From: an uncultured Rhodovulum sp.
Lineage (GTDB): Bacteria > Pseudomonadota > Alphaproteobacteria > Rhodobacterales > Rhodobacteraceae
Length of the DNA: 19,665 nt
NCBI GenBank assembly: GCA_946221765.1
Contig: CAMIMK010000022.1
Coordinates: 1 to 19,665 of the forward strand
Direction: 5' to 3'
Positions 7,077 through 16,899 of this stretch are shown piece by piece. Below the pieces are notes generated by a model. It searched no databases, was not told the origin of the DNA, and was given only the letters and a program-made list of their open reading frames with translations. Made by a program: the position numbers and the translations under genes. How positions within the stretch are numbered: the stretch's first letter is position 1; each line of letters starts with the position of its first letter.

Positions 7077-7886
7077 TCAGTCGAGGCCGAGCTTGCCGCG
7101 GAGCGTGGAGAGATCCTCCGCCAGGGTATTGACGGCGCTGGCGAGGACGACGCGGTCCTGCTCGGTCAGGTGGTCATAGGTGACATAGCCGTCACCCTCG
7201 CGGTACTTCTCGAGGATCTGGTCGATGGTGGCGAAATTGCCGTCGACGGTCTTCAGGAAGTCGGCCTCCGGCTCGGCGATCAGCGGGCGCACCAGTTCGA
7301 CGATCTTCTGCGAGCCGTCGAAGTTGCCGCGGAAGTCCCAGAGATCGGTGTGGGAGTAGCGGTCCTCCTCGCCGGAGATCTTGGTGGCCGCGACCTCCTC
7401 CATCAGCGCCGCGGCGCCACCCACCACCACTTCGGGCGGGAAGGTCAGGCTCTCGATGCGGGCGGCGAGTTCCTTCACGTCCGACAGGAGCTTGTCGGCG
7501 ATCGGCCCGAGGCCCTCGGTCGAATTCTTCTCCCAGAGGCCGTATTCGATGCGGTGAAAGCCGGGGAAGGCCGGGTCGGCCTCGGCCTGCTCGTAGTCGT
7601 CGGCGCGGCTGTCGATCGAGACGTCGAGGTCGGAGAACAGCTCGGCAATCGGCTCGATCGCCTCGTAGTGGAGGCGGGTCGGCGCGAAGAGGGCCTTGGC
7701 CTTTTCGACATCACCTGCCTTGACCGCGCCCACAAAGGCCTCGGTGTCGGTCACGAGGTCGTCGGTCTTCTCGGAGACATAGAGCTTGTACTCGCTGATC
7801 GGGCCGACCAGATCGAGCGTGGCCTCTGCCTGCGCGGACTGGGCGGCAGCAAGGGCCCCGAGGGCGACGAGGGTCAGGAAGCGCAT
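7077..7886 (-). CDS. efeM: EfeM: periplasmic M75 (imelysin-like) iron-binding protein without cupredoxin domain
   Basis: A 269-residue exported protein. Residues 1-20 form a signal peptide ending AQSAQA, and the remainder is one M75 (EfeO/imelysin) domain. The metal-site HxxE motif is H111-R-I-E114 in FPGFHRIEYGLWEK. The sequence is plainly homologous to the C-terminal half of EfeO in the same operon (VGPISEYKLYVS against IGPLSEYRVYLS, and a shared HRIEYGLW), but the N-terminal cupredoxin domain is absent, which is the EfeM/Algp7 architecture. Start: ATG 7886 with AGGAG 6 bases upstream. It is the last gene of efeU-efeO-efeB-efeM, 66 bp after efeB, and is followed by a strong palindrome. It probably binds or hands over iron in the periplasm. 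Whether it supplements or replaces EfeO cannot be seen from sequence. Confidence 0.9.
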   Translation of the reverse strand: MRFLTLVALGALAAAQSAQAEATLDLVGPISEYKLYVSEKTDDLVTDTEAFVGAVKAGDVEKAKALFAPTRLHYEAIEPIAELFSDLDVSIDSRADDYEQAEADPAFPGFHRIEYGLWEKNSTEGLGPIADKLLSDVKELAARIESLTFPPEVVVGGAAALMEEVAATKISGEEDRYSHTDLWDFRGNFDGSQKIVELVRPLIAEPEADFLKTVDGNFATIDQILEKYREGDGYVTYDHLTEQDRVVLASAVNTLAEDLSTLRGKLGLD

Positions 7887-7952
7887 GGTGAACTCCTTGG
7901 CATTTGCGGACCCGTGCTGGGCTCGCCGGGACAGGAAGACGACTGGCTGGAG

Positions 7953-9278
7953 CTACTGGCTGGTCGGCTGGTTGGTGAGGGTGGCAGGCGTCACGCTCGC
8001 GATGAGGGTGCGCCCGACATAGTCGCCGGCCTCGAAGCCGGGCAGGGCATAGAAATAGCCGCCGCCGACGGGCTTGAGATATTCCTCCAGCGGTTCGCCA
8101 TCGAGGCGGCGCTGGACGGCGATAAATGATTTCTCCAGATCCGCCTGCCAGGCGATGAAGAGCAGCCCCTGGTCGAGCTGGCCGTTCTTCAGGACCGTGT
8201 TCACGTAATTGAACGGCCGCCGCAGCATCAGGCTGTCCTCGGACCCGGGCGTGCGCGGGTTGGCGAGGCGGATATGGCTGTCGTGGGGCGTTGCCGTCCC
8301 GTCCGGATCGGCGGCGAAGTCCGGCACCATCGCCTCGGTGCCGTCCGGGCGGTCGAGCGGGGCGCCGGTCATCTTGGTGCGGCCGATGAACCGCTCCTGC
8401 TCCAGGAGCGGCGCGCGGTCCCAGCGTTCGACCAGGTTGCGGATCAGGCGCACCGCCATGTAGCTGCCGCCCTCTGCCCAGGCCGGTTCGCCCCGGTCCG
8501 GCCCGACCCAGACCACGCGCTGCATCACCGCCGCATCGCTGCTGTCGGGATTGGCCGAGCCGTCGCGGAAGCCGAGGAGGTTGCGGGCGCTCTCTGGCGG
8601 TCTGCCGGGGTCCGCGGGGATCACCGGCACGTTGCCGTGCTGGGCCCATTTCAGCACCAGCTGGTTGGGGATGGTCTTCAGGATGTCCCGGAGCGCGTGG
8701 ACCACGGAGTCCTGCGTGTTCGCGCAGAACTGGAGCGCGAGATCGCCATGGCAGAGATCGGCGACGAGCGCGTCGTTCGGGAAGCGCGTCATCCGTTGCA
8801 GCACCCGCGGCTTGGCCGCCGAGAGCCAGGGGCGGTCGTCGAACAGCGAGGCGCCGAGGGCGACCGTGACGGTCAGCGCGTCGGGCTTCACGACCGGGCC
8901 GAGGATGCCGCTGTCGGCCGGTGGCAGGCGCGGGTCGCTGTCGGGGATCGGGCCGCCGCGGGTGAGGAACTCGATCCGGTCGGTCAACCGGCGGAACAGC
9001 GCCTCCAGCGCCGCCGGATCATCGGCGAGGACGTGGAAGCTCGCGACGAGGCCGTTGGCCGGGCGCGGGGTGACGATGCCCGCCTGATGCGGGCCATGGG
9101 GCGGGATGAAATCCTCGGCGCTCGTCGCTTCGGCCACCGGTGCGTCGGCGGCATGGCGCGGCTCGGTGGCCGCGCGGGCGGTGCGGGGCAGGGTGCCGAC
9201 CGCCGTGGCGATCGCCGCCGCACCCGTGAGCAGGCTACGGCGGGTGGTGGCGAACCTTGCGCGGAACTCGTCGGGCAT
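7953..9278 (-). CDS. efeB: EfeB: Tat-exported DyP-type haem peroxidase
   Basis: A periplasmic haem b peroxidase of the dye-decolorising (DyP) family. In the Efe system it is proposed to oxidise Fe(II) or to release iron from haem. It has 441 residues. The N-terminus carries a twin-arginine signal (TTRRSLLTG, residues 11-19, with a hydrophobic stretch and a cleavage-type end near TARAA). The DyP signature GFRDGSANP is at about 236-244 with catalytic D239. The proximal haem ligand is H335 in PHDSHIRLANPR, and the distal arginine lies in MLRRPFNY near 353. The frame stays open upstream to 9632, but the Tat signal and the position of ATG 9278, four bases after the efeO stop, fix the start. Tight coupling with efeO indicates one operon. 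Confidence 0.95.
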   Translation of the reverse strand: MPDEFRARFATTRRSLLTGAAAIATAVGTLPRTARAATEPRHAADAPVAEATSAEDFIPPHGPHQAGIVTPRPANGLVASFHVLADDPAALEALFRRLTDRIEFLTRGGPIPDSDPRLPPADSGILGPVVKPDALTVTVALGASLFDDRPWLSAAKPRVLQRMTRFPNDALVADLCHGDLALQFCANTQDSVVHALRDILKTIPNQLVLKWAQHGNVPVIPADPGRPPESARNLLGFRDGSANPDSSDAAVMQRVVWVGPDRGEPAWAEGGSYMAVRLIRNLVERWDRAPLLEQERFIGRTKMTGAPLDRPDGTEAMVPDFAADPDGTATPHDSHIRLANPRTPGSEDSLMLRRPFNYVNTVLKNGQLDQGLLFIAWQADLEKSFIAVQRRLDGEPLEEYLKPVGGGYFYALPGFEAGDYVGRTLIASVTPATLTNQPTSQ

Positions 9279-9282
9279 GGGA

Positions 9283-10455
9283 TCAGTCGAGGCCGATGGC
9301 GGGATTGAGGGCGGCGGCGGCATCGGCGACCTGGGCGAAGGCTGTCGAGATCCGCGTGCGTCCCTCCGCATCCACGCGGCCATAGGCCGGGAAGCTGCCA
9401 TCGGCGGTGCGGAAGCCGTCGAGGGTCTTGCGCGCGGTGTCGATCGCGTCGTGGAAGGTCGCGGAGACCTCGGGCCGGGCTTCGGCGACCAGCGGCTCGA
9501 CGAGGAGCGCCGACTTGGCGATGCCGTCGAGGTCGGCCGAGAATTCGGCGAGGTCCGACTGCGAATAGGGCGCCTGCGACGCGGTTGCCTGATCGGACAC
9601 CCGCCTGGCGAGGGAGGCGGCATTGCCGGCAAGGTCGGCCGGGCCGAGGTCCAGCGTCTTCAGCCGGTCCCGGAGGGCCTCGGCATCGGCGGCGAGGCGT
9701 GCCGCGACCGGGGCGAGGCCCCCGGTGCTGCCGGTGGTCCAGAGGCCGTATTCGATCCGGTGGAAGCCGGTGAAGCCCGGATCCTGCTCGCGCTGCGCGA
9801 GATAGTCGGCCAGCGGGTCCATGGAGGTCTCCAGGTCGCCGATGCGGCTGGAGACCGGCGCGATCTGGCGCCAGGGCTGTCGGGCCGCGAGCCAGGCGGC
9901 CCGGGCGCCCTCGAGGTCACCGGCGGCGATGCGCTCGGACAGGGCCGCCGTCGCCTTGCCGAGCTCGCCGCTGCGCCGGCTGAGGTAGACCCGGTATTCC
10001 GACAGCGGCCCGATGAAGGCGCGGGTCTCGGGCTGGGCCTGATGCGCGTCGGATTCGGCGGTGGCGGTGATGGTGAGGGTCCCGCGCGGGTTGGACAGGA
10101 GCCCGCAGGTGATCTCGTAGGTGCCGGGCTTCAGCCGTTCGGTCAGCGTGGCATTGAGGCCCGGGGTGATGTTCTCGCGCTCGGCCACCACCATGACGCC
10201 TTCGAGGATCTCCCATTCCAGCGGGCGGTCCGAGGCGTTGTGGATGCGGAAGGTGGTGCGGCCCGCCGGCAGGGTGAGTTCCGCCGGCTGGCAGGTCGCG
10301 TCGGTGACGGTGACGGCGATGGCGCCGTCGGTCGGCTCGGGCGTGGCGAAGCGGGCGGCGAGCCAGAGGGCGGCGCCGCCGGCGACGACGAGGCCGGCCG
10401 CCGCCCCGAGCAGGACACGGGTGAGCGTGGAGGAGGCGGGCTTCGGAGATGGCAT
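9283..10455 (-). CDS. efeO: EfeO: periplasmic cupredoxin plus M75 iron-uptake protein
   Basis: A 390-residue periplasmic partner of the EfeU permease. A membrane or signal segment lies at about residues 12-34 (VLLGAAAGLVVAGGAALWLA) and could be an uncleaved anchor. Residues about 45-132 are a cupredoxin-like domain with C55 (DATCQPAEL), WEILEGVMVVAERENITPG and C117 (YEITCGLLSNP), the cysteines conserved in E. coli EfeO. Residues about 147-390 are the M75 domain, with H232-R-I-E235 in the HxxE metal motif. Start: ATG 10455, four bases after the efeU stop. The longer open frame to 10515 would overlap efeU. The gaps before and after this gene are both four bases, so efeU, efeO and efeB are very likely co-transcribed and translationally coupled. 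Confidence 0.95.
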   Translation of the reverse strand: MPSPKPASSTLTRVLLGAAAGLVVAGGAALWLAARFATPEPTDGAIAVTVTDATCQPAELTLPAGRTTFRIHNASDRPLEWEILEGVMVVAERENITPGLNATLTERLKPGTYEITCGLLSNPRGTLTITATAESDAHQAQPETRAFIGPLSEYRVYLSRRSGELGKATAALSERIAAGDLEGARAAWLAARQPWRQIAPVSSRIGDLETSMDPLADYLAQREQDPGFTGFHRIEYGLWTTGSTGGLAPVAARLAADAEALRDRLKTLDLGPADLAGNAASLARRVSDQATASQAPYSQSDLAEFSADLDGIAKSALLVEPLVAEARPEVSATFHDAIDTARKTLDGFRTADGSFPAYGRVDAEGRTRISTAFAQVADAAAALNPAIGLD

Positions 10456-10459
10456 CGGA

Positions 10460-11320
10460 TCAGACCTCCCGCCGGCTCGCCGACGCGGCGGCGATCGCGG
10501 GTTTCGGGGCGGCAACCGGGGCGTGGGGCCTCAGGAACATCCAGAGGGTGATCCCGAGCACCAGCGCCCAGAGCAGGAATTCGCCGAGCACGGGGGCGTC
10601 GTGATAGCCGAAGAGCCCGGAGAGGATGGTGCCGGTGACGGACGAGACCGGGAGCGTCCGGGTCATGTCCCAGACGGGCTGCTGGAGATGGTTCCAGATC
10701 CCGGCTTCGTGGAGGTTGCGCAGCGCGCTCGAGGCAAGGCCGGCGGCGACGAGGATGATGAAGATCCCGGTCCAGCGGAAGAAGCGCCGGAGGTCGAGCC
10801 GCACCCCGCCGCGGAAGATGCCGATGCCGATCACCACCGCGACCGCCACGCCGAGCAGCGCCCCGAGCGGCGCGCCCGGCCCCGGGCTCTGCTGGAAGAG
10901 CGCGAGCAGGAAGAAGACGGATTCGAGGCCCTCGCGGCCGACGGCGAAGAAGCTCATCCCGATCAGCGCCCAGGTGGGGCCGCGCAGGTCCGCCATCGCC
11001 ACGTCGATGTCATGTTCCATCGTGGCCCGCATCGAGCGGGCGGCCTTGCGCATCCAGAAGACCATGGAGATGAGCAGCACCACCGCCAGCAGGCCGACGA
11101 TCGCCTCGAAGAGCTCCTGGATCTTCTGCGGGAACTGCGCGCCGATGGCGATCACGGCCGCGCCGGCGAAGAGCGACAGGGCGATGGCGAGCAGGACCCC
11201 CACCCAGACCGCAGGCAGGAATTCGCCCCGCCCGGTCCGGGCGAGGTAGCCTGCGATGATGCCGACGATGAGGGCCGCCTCGAGACCCTCGCGCAGCATG
11301 ATCAGAAAGGACGCCAGCAT
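10460..11320 (-). CDS. efeU: EfeU: high-affinity iron permease (FTR1 family)
   Basis: An inner-membrane ferrous/ferric iron permease of the OFeT/FTR1 family. It has 286 residues and about seven predicted hydrophobic spans. Two REXXE iron-passage motifs are present and intact, R10-E-G-L-E14 in the first helix (FLIMLREGLEAALIVG) and R129-E-G-L-E133 in the fourth (FFAVGREGLESVFF). The open frame runs up to a GTG at 11380, but the extra 20 residues (MAESGKMPWD...) would lengthen the chain ahead of the first span and would overlap a promoter-region dyad. ATG 11320 places REXXE at the usual position. Upstream of that ATG there is GGGGG at about -10 and GGAG immediately adjacent. It is the first gene of the efe operon. 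Confidence 0.94.
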   Translation of the reverse strand: MLASFLIMLREGLEAALIVGIIAGYLARTGRGEFLPAVWVGVLLAIALSLFAGAAVIAIGAQFPQKIQELFEAIVGLLAVVLLISMVFWMRKAARSMRATMEHDIDVAMADLRGPTWALIGMSFFAVGREGLESVFFLLALFQQSPGPGAPLGALLGVAVAVVIGIGIFRGGVRLDLRRFFRWTGIFIILVAAGLASSALRNLHEAGIWNHLQQPVWDMTRTLPVSSVTGTILSGLFGYHDAPVLGEFLLWALVLGITLWMFLRPHAPVAAPKPAIAAASASRREV

Positions 11321-11366
11321 CTCCACCCCCCGGCCTGCAGATGCCGGGCAATCCCACGGCATTTTG

Positions 11367-11385
11367 CCTGACTCGGCCACTCAGG
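11367..11385 (-). promoter_or_regulatory. dyad of the TGA-N9-TCA type upstream of efeU, candidate iron-responsive operator
   Basis: The minus strand reads CCTGAGTGGCCGAGTCAGG. The arms CCTGA/TCAGG are exact, and 14 of 18 non-central positions are symmetric. It contains TGA-N9-TCA, the pattern reported for RirA-type iron regulation in alphaproteobacteria. It ends 46 bases before ATG 11320, directly next to a -10-like CAAAAT (11366-11361). A repressor there would block the efe promoter. The identity of the regulator is inferred. Confidence 0.5.
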
Positions 11386-11418
11386 TATTGATGCCTACGC
11401 CGGCCGCCGGGGCAGCGC

Positions 11419-11450
11419 AAGCCCGTCCGGCGCAGGCGTCCGGCGGGCTT
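11419..11450 (-). terminator. hairpin between the haem monooxygenase gene and efeU
   Basis: AAGCCCG-CCGG pairs with CCGG-(A)-CGGGCTT, an 11-bp stem with one bulged A, reading on either strand. It lies 68 bases after the monooxygenase stop and 33 bases before the efeU dyad, so it would separate the two transcripts. Only a two-base T end is present. Confidence 0.5.
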
Positions 11451-11518
11451 CGGGCGGGCATTTCAAGCCCTGCGCGAAGTCCGGGGGGCCGGTTGCGCGG
11501 GGGGCGAGCGGGAGAGGG

Positions 11519-11827
11519 TCAGACGCCGGTGACGCTGGTGAAGCCTTCGAACTGGGGATGGCCGAGGTAGAGCGGCTTGTTGGCCCCGGCGCCCTTGTGG
11601 GAGGCGCGGAACTGCTCGGAGCGGGTCCAGGCCAGGAACGACGCCTCGTCCTTCCAGATCGTGTGCGAGGCGTAGAGGGTATGGTCCTCATGACTCGGGC
11701 CACGCAGCAGGTGGAAGTCGATGAAGCCGTCCAGTTCGTCCAGACGGCTCTTGCGGCTCCGCCAGACCTCCTCGAAGGCCTCCTCCGAGCCGGGCACTAC
11801 CCGGAACCTGTTCATCGCCACGAACAT
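11519..11827 (-). CDS. IsdG-type haem-degrading monooxygenase (ABM domain)
   Basis: A 102-residue single antibiotic-biosynthesis-monooxygenase domain, the fold of IsdG/IsdI/HmoA, which bind haem and cleave the porphyrin in the cytoplasm to release iron. The sequence shows the IsdG catalytic triad at nearly identical spacing: N6 (MNRFRVVPG), W67 (FLAWTRSEQF) and H77 (FRASHKG), against N7/W67/H77 in S. aureus IsdG. The start chosen is ATG 11827, with GGGAG about 7 bases upstream; the frame opens at 11857, and ATG 11815 is also possible. It lies directly upstream of the efeUOB-efeM iron operon on the same strand, 198 bp away with a hairpin and an operator-like dyad between. The context supports an iron role. 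A generic ABM oxidase acting on another substrate remains possible. Confidence 0.82.
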   Translation of the reverse strand: MFVAMNRFRVVPGSEEAFEEVWRSRKSRLDELDGFIDFHLLRGPSHEDHTLYASHTIWKDEASFLAWTRSEQFRASHKGAGANKPLYLGHPQFEGFTSVTGV

Positions 11828-11855
11828 CGCGGTCTCCCTTCCTGTCTCACGGCGC

Positions 11856-11885
11856 ATATGTGGCGGTTCGGGCCCGGGCCGTCAA
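11856..11885 (-). promoter_or_regulatory. sigma-70-like promoter for the haem monooxygenase gene
   Basis: On the minus strand, TTGACG (11885-11880), an 18-base spacer, then ACATAT (11861-11856). The predicted start near 11849 leaves about a 22-base leader containing the GGGAG ribosome-binding site before ATG 11827. Confidence 0.5.
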
Positions 11886-11972
11886 AGGGGCGCGCGCCTG
11901 GGCATGCGGCGGGCGGCGTTGTTGCGCCCTGTCGCCTTCGCTAGAGAGGGCTGGACCGGGAGGACGGCGACA

Positions 11973-13019
11973 ATGGGCTTGGCAGGGCAGGTGAGACGGC
12001 TGGTTCTGACCCTCGCGGTCGGGGCCGCGGGCGGCGCGGGTTTCGCCGCGGTGGGCTGGCCGGCGGCCTGGCTGATGGGCGCGATGGTGGCGACGGCCAT
12101 CGTGGCGCTCTCCGGTGTCCGGCTGGGCCTGCCCGGGCAGGTGCGGAACCTGGCCTATGTGCTCCTCGGCATCTCGATCGGCTCGAACGTGACCCCCGAG
12201 AGCCTCGGGCAGGTCGGGGCCTGGCCGGGCAGCATCGCCATCCTCGGCGTCTCGGTGGCGGTGACGATGCTGGCCTCGGCGGCCTATCTGGAGAAGGTGC
12301 ACGGCTGGGACCGGACCACCGCCCGCTTCGCCTCGATGCCGGGGGCCTTCTCGGCGGTCGCGGTGATCGCCCTCGACAGCGATGCCGACATGCCGCGGGT
12401 GGTGCTGGCGCAGAGCCTGCGCATCTTCGTGCTGGTGGTCCTGATCCCGCCGATCCTCGTGGTGCTGACCGGCGCCGGCGAGGGGGCCGCCACGGGGCTG
12501 GCGGGGCCGGCGACGAACACGGCGGCCGAGGCCCTGCTCACCTTCGGCCTGAGCGCCGCTGCCGCCGGCCTGCTCGGCTGGCTGCGGGTGCCGGCCGGCG
12601 TGCTGCTCGGCGCGATGGTGGCGAGCGCGGTCCTGCACGCGACCGGGCTGGTGCATGGCCGCTTTCCCCCGGCGCTCGTCATCGCGGGCTTCGTGGCGAC
12701 CGGCTCGGTGATCGGCGCCCGCTTCTACGGCACCCGGATGGAGACGGTGGCCCGCACGATCCCGGCGGCGGTGGTGAGCGTCCTGGTGGCGCTGGTGATC
12801 TCGGCAGGGATTGCCGCGATCGGCGCCCGCGTGCTCGGCCTGCCCTTCGGCGAGGTCTGGCTCGCCTATGCGCCGGGCGGGGTCGAGGCGATGGCGGCGA
12901 TGGCGCTGTCCCTCGGCCTCGACCCGGCCTTCGTCGGCGCGCATCACGTCCTGCGGATCCTGGGCCTCAACCTCGTCAGCTCCCTCTGGCTGACTGGCGG
13001 CCGCTCCCGGCGGGATTGA
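11973..13019 (+). CDS. AbrB-family integral membrane protein
   Basis: A 348-residue membrane protein of the AbrB family (often mislabelled ammonia monooxygenase). It has about ten hydrophobic spans in two homologous halves. Half one has LPGQVRNLAYVLLGISIGSN and SMPGAFSAVAVIALDSDADMPRVVLAQSLRIFVLVVLIPP. Half two repeats the pattern with PALVIAGFVATGSVIGARFYG and YAPGGVEAMAAMALSLGLDPAFVGAHHVLRILGLNLV. The paired PGxxxA and RI signatures at equivalent places show the internal duplication. No substrate is established for the family, and none can be read from this sequence. The frame is open from 11721, but the upstream part is not membrane-like and overlaps the monooxygenase gene. ATG 11973 has GGAGG 9 bases upstream. 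It is divergent from the monooxygenase gene. Confidence 0.88.
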   Translation: MGLAGQVRRLVLTLAVGAAGGAGFAAVGWPAAWLMGAMVATAIVALSGVRLGLPGQVRNLAYVLLGISIGSNVTPESLGQVGAWPGSIAILGVSVAVTMLASAAYLEKVHGWDRTTARFASMPGAFSAVAVIALDSDADMPRVVLAQSLRIFVLVVLIPPILVVLTGAGEGAATGLAGPATNTAAEALLTFGLSAAAAGLLGWLRVPAGVLLGAMVASAVLHATGLVHGRFPPALVIAGFVATGSVIGARFYGTRMETVARTIPAAVVSVLVALVISAGIAAIGARVLGLPFGEVWLAYAPGGVEAMAAMALSLGLDPAFVGAHHVLRILGLNLVSSLWLTGGRSRRD

Positions 13020-13080
13020 ACGGCCCGATCGTTGCAGATCCGCCACAGGTGCGGACGGGATGCCGCAGCCGGGGGTGGCG

Positions 13081-13094
13081 TTGACCCAGATCAA
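13081..13094 (+). promoter_or_regulatory. FNR/FnrL-type box before the DASS transporter
   Basis: TTGACCCAGATCAA matches the FNR consensus TTGAT-N4-ATCAA at 9 of 10 defined positions. A -10-like GCTACT lies at 13115-13120, implying a start near 13127 with the box centred at about -40. This is the class II activation geometry. It suggests induction under low oxygen. Confidence 0.65.
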
Positions 13095-13165
13095 ACGGGC
13101 TGCGGCCTGGCTCGGCTACTCGGTGGGCCAGGGAGGAAGTCGCTCAGAACTCCACAGGACAGACC

Positions 13166-14672
13166 ATGACCGAGCGCCAAGAGCCACTGGCCGCCGATCT
13201 CTTGAAGGCGGTTCCCTTCCGCATCATTCCCGCCCTGATCACCACCGCAGTCCTCCTGGGGCTGCTTGCCGTTCCCACTCCCGCCGGGCTCGACCGGAAC
13301 GGCTGGGTGATGCTGGCGATCTTTCTGACCACGATCGTCGCGATCATTCTCAAGGTCATGCCGATCGGCGTGATGGCGCTGATGGCGATCGTCATCGTGT
13401 CGCTGGCACAGGTCACCTCCGACACTTCGAAGGGAGCCGTCGCTGACGCGCTGGCGAGCTTCGCCAATCCGCTGATCTGGCTGATCGTCATTGCGATCCT
13501 GATCTCGCTCGGACTGCGCAAGACCGGCCTCGGCCGCCGCCTCGGGCTGGTCTTCATCGCGGCCCTCGGCCGGCGCACGATCGGGATCGGCTACGGCATC
13601 GTCTTCTGCGAGCTGCTGCTCGCGCCGGTGACGCCCAGCAACACCGCCCGGGCGGGCGGGATCATCCACCCGATCATGAAGTCGATCGCCAATGCCTTCG
13701 ACTCCGACCCGGCCAAGGGCACCGAGCGCCGGGTGGGCACCCATCTCGCGCTCGTCAACTACCACGGGAACCCGATCACCTCGGCCATGTTCCTGACGGC
13801 AACGGCGGCCAACCCGCTGGCGCTCAGCTATGTCGCCGAAGCCAGCGGCGGGAGCCTGCATCTGACCTGGGTTTCCTGGGCGGTCGCCATGCTGGTGCCG
13901 GGCCTCGTCGCCCTGATGCTGATGCCGCTCATCCTCTATGTGATCGCCCCGCCGGAGCTGAAGGAGACCCCCGACGCCGTCGTCTATGCCCGCAGCGAAC
14001 TGGCGGCGATTGGGGGCGATGTCGCCGAAGGAAATCATCATGACGGCGACCTTCGGCCTGTTGCTGCTGCTCTGGGCCAATGTCCCGGCGATGCTCTTCG
14101 GCCCGGCCTTCGTGCTGGACCCGACCGCGGTCGCCTTCATCGGCCTCTTCGCGCTGCTGATCACCGGTGCGATCACCTGGGATGACGTGCTGTCGAAGAA
14201 GAGCGCCTGGGACACGCTGTTCTGGTTCGGCGCGCTGGTGATGATGGCCGACCAGCTGAACAAGCTCGGCGTCATCGCCTGGTTCTCGGACGGGATGAAG
14301 ACGGCCATCGCCTCGGCGGGTTTCGGCTGGGAGATGACGGCGGTGGTGCTGGTGCTGGTCTTCACCTTCGCCCACTACATCTTCGCCAGCGCCACCGCCC
14401 ATGTCAGCGCGATGATGCTGGCGCTGCTGACCGTCGGCGCGCTGCTGATCCCGGTGGAGAGCCAGGGCTTCTTCTTCCTGATGATGATCGCCGCCTCGGG
14501 CCTGTTCATGGCGCTGACCCATTATGCGACGGGCACCTCGCCGATCATCTACGGGTCGGGCTACATCACCCTGGGCGCCTGGTGGGGAATCGGCTTCGTC
14601 ATGTGCTGCGTCAATCTGGTGATCTTCGCCGTGGTCGGCGGCCTCTGGTGGAAACTCCTCGGCTACTGGTGA
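13166..14672 (+). pseudogene. DASS-family dicarboxylate/anion:sodium transporter, frameshifted
   Basis: A single transporter gene of the divalent anion:Na+ symporter family (CitT/2-oxoglutarate-malate type) read in two frames. Frame one, from ATG 13166 (AGGA upstream), encodes spans 1 to about 7 and the sodium/substrate hairpin S158-N-T-A-R in VTPSNTARAGGIIHPI. It then leaves the frame at a G5 run (14012-14016) and ends in non-membrane sequence at 14185. Frame two continues exactly where the first should (IGAMSPKEIIMTATFGLLLLLW) and holds the rest, including the second hairpin THYATGTSPIIYGSGYI, to the stop at 14672. Removing one G restores about 501 residues, the normal family length. Either the gene is newly inactivated or phase-variable, or the base is a sequencing error. 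Codon use is normal on both sides. Confidence 0.88.
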
Positions 14673-14686
14673 CGGCAGCCGGCGCT

Positions 14687-14714
14687 TTGACGCAGGCGCG
14701 TGACAAGATATAGG
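14687..14714 (+). promoter_or_regulatory. sigma-70-like promoter for parE
   Basis: TTGACG (14687-14692), a 16-base spacer, then TATAGG (14709-14714), in a short A/T-rich patch 15 bases after the transporter stop codon. The predicted start near 14721 gives a leader of about 50 bases. Confidence 0.6.
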
Positions 14715-14772
14715 AGAGGGGAGGCCGTCCGCCGCAACCGGCGGGTGGCCAGCCCCAGCATTCGAGGCCCGC

Positions 14773-16776
<2,004 letters not shown>

Positions 16777-16899
16777 GGCAATGTCCAACCGGACGGAATT
16801 ATCCGGTGATCAGGACGGAGCGTAAATTCAATATTCCAGGGCGGACGGCCGGGCGCAGCCGGGACGGACTCCGCTCTGAAGGGAAGAAGGGGGCGGGGG

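Noticed and set aside
6336..8129. 597-residue plus-strand frame over phrB and efeM
   Set aside because: It spans two well-supported genes and the palindrome between them, and its product has the composition of an antisense shadow.
9279..9632. N-terminal extension of efeB into efeO
   Set aside because: The Tat signal peptide starts at ATG 9278, four bases after the efeO stop. The extra Pro/Ser/Arg-rich residues come from reading efeO out of frame.
13039..13055. TCCGC/GCGGA hairpin after the AbrB-family gene
   Set aside because: The stem is 5 bp with a 7-base loop and no T-tract, too weak to call a terminator.
11847..13094. 415-residue minus-strand frame opposite the AbrB-family gene
   Set aside because: The product is extremely His/Arg/Asp-rich with no fold, and the plus strand gives a clean duplicated membrane protein.
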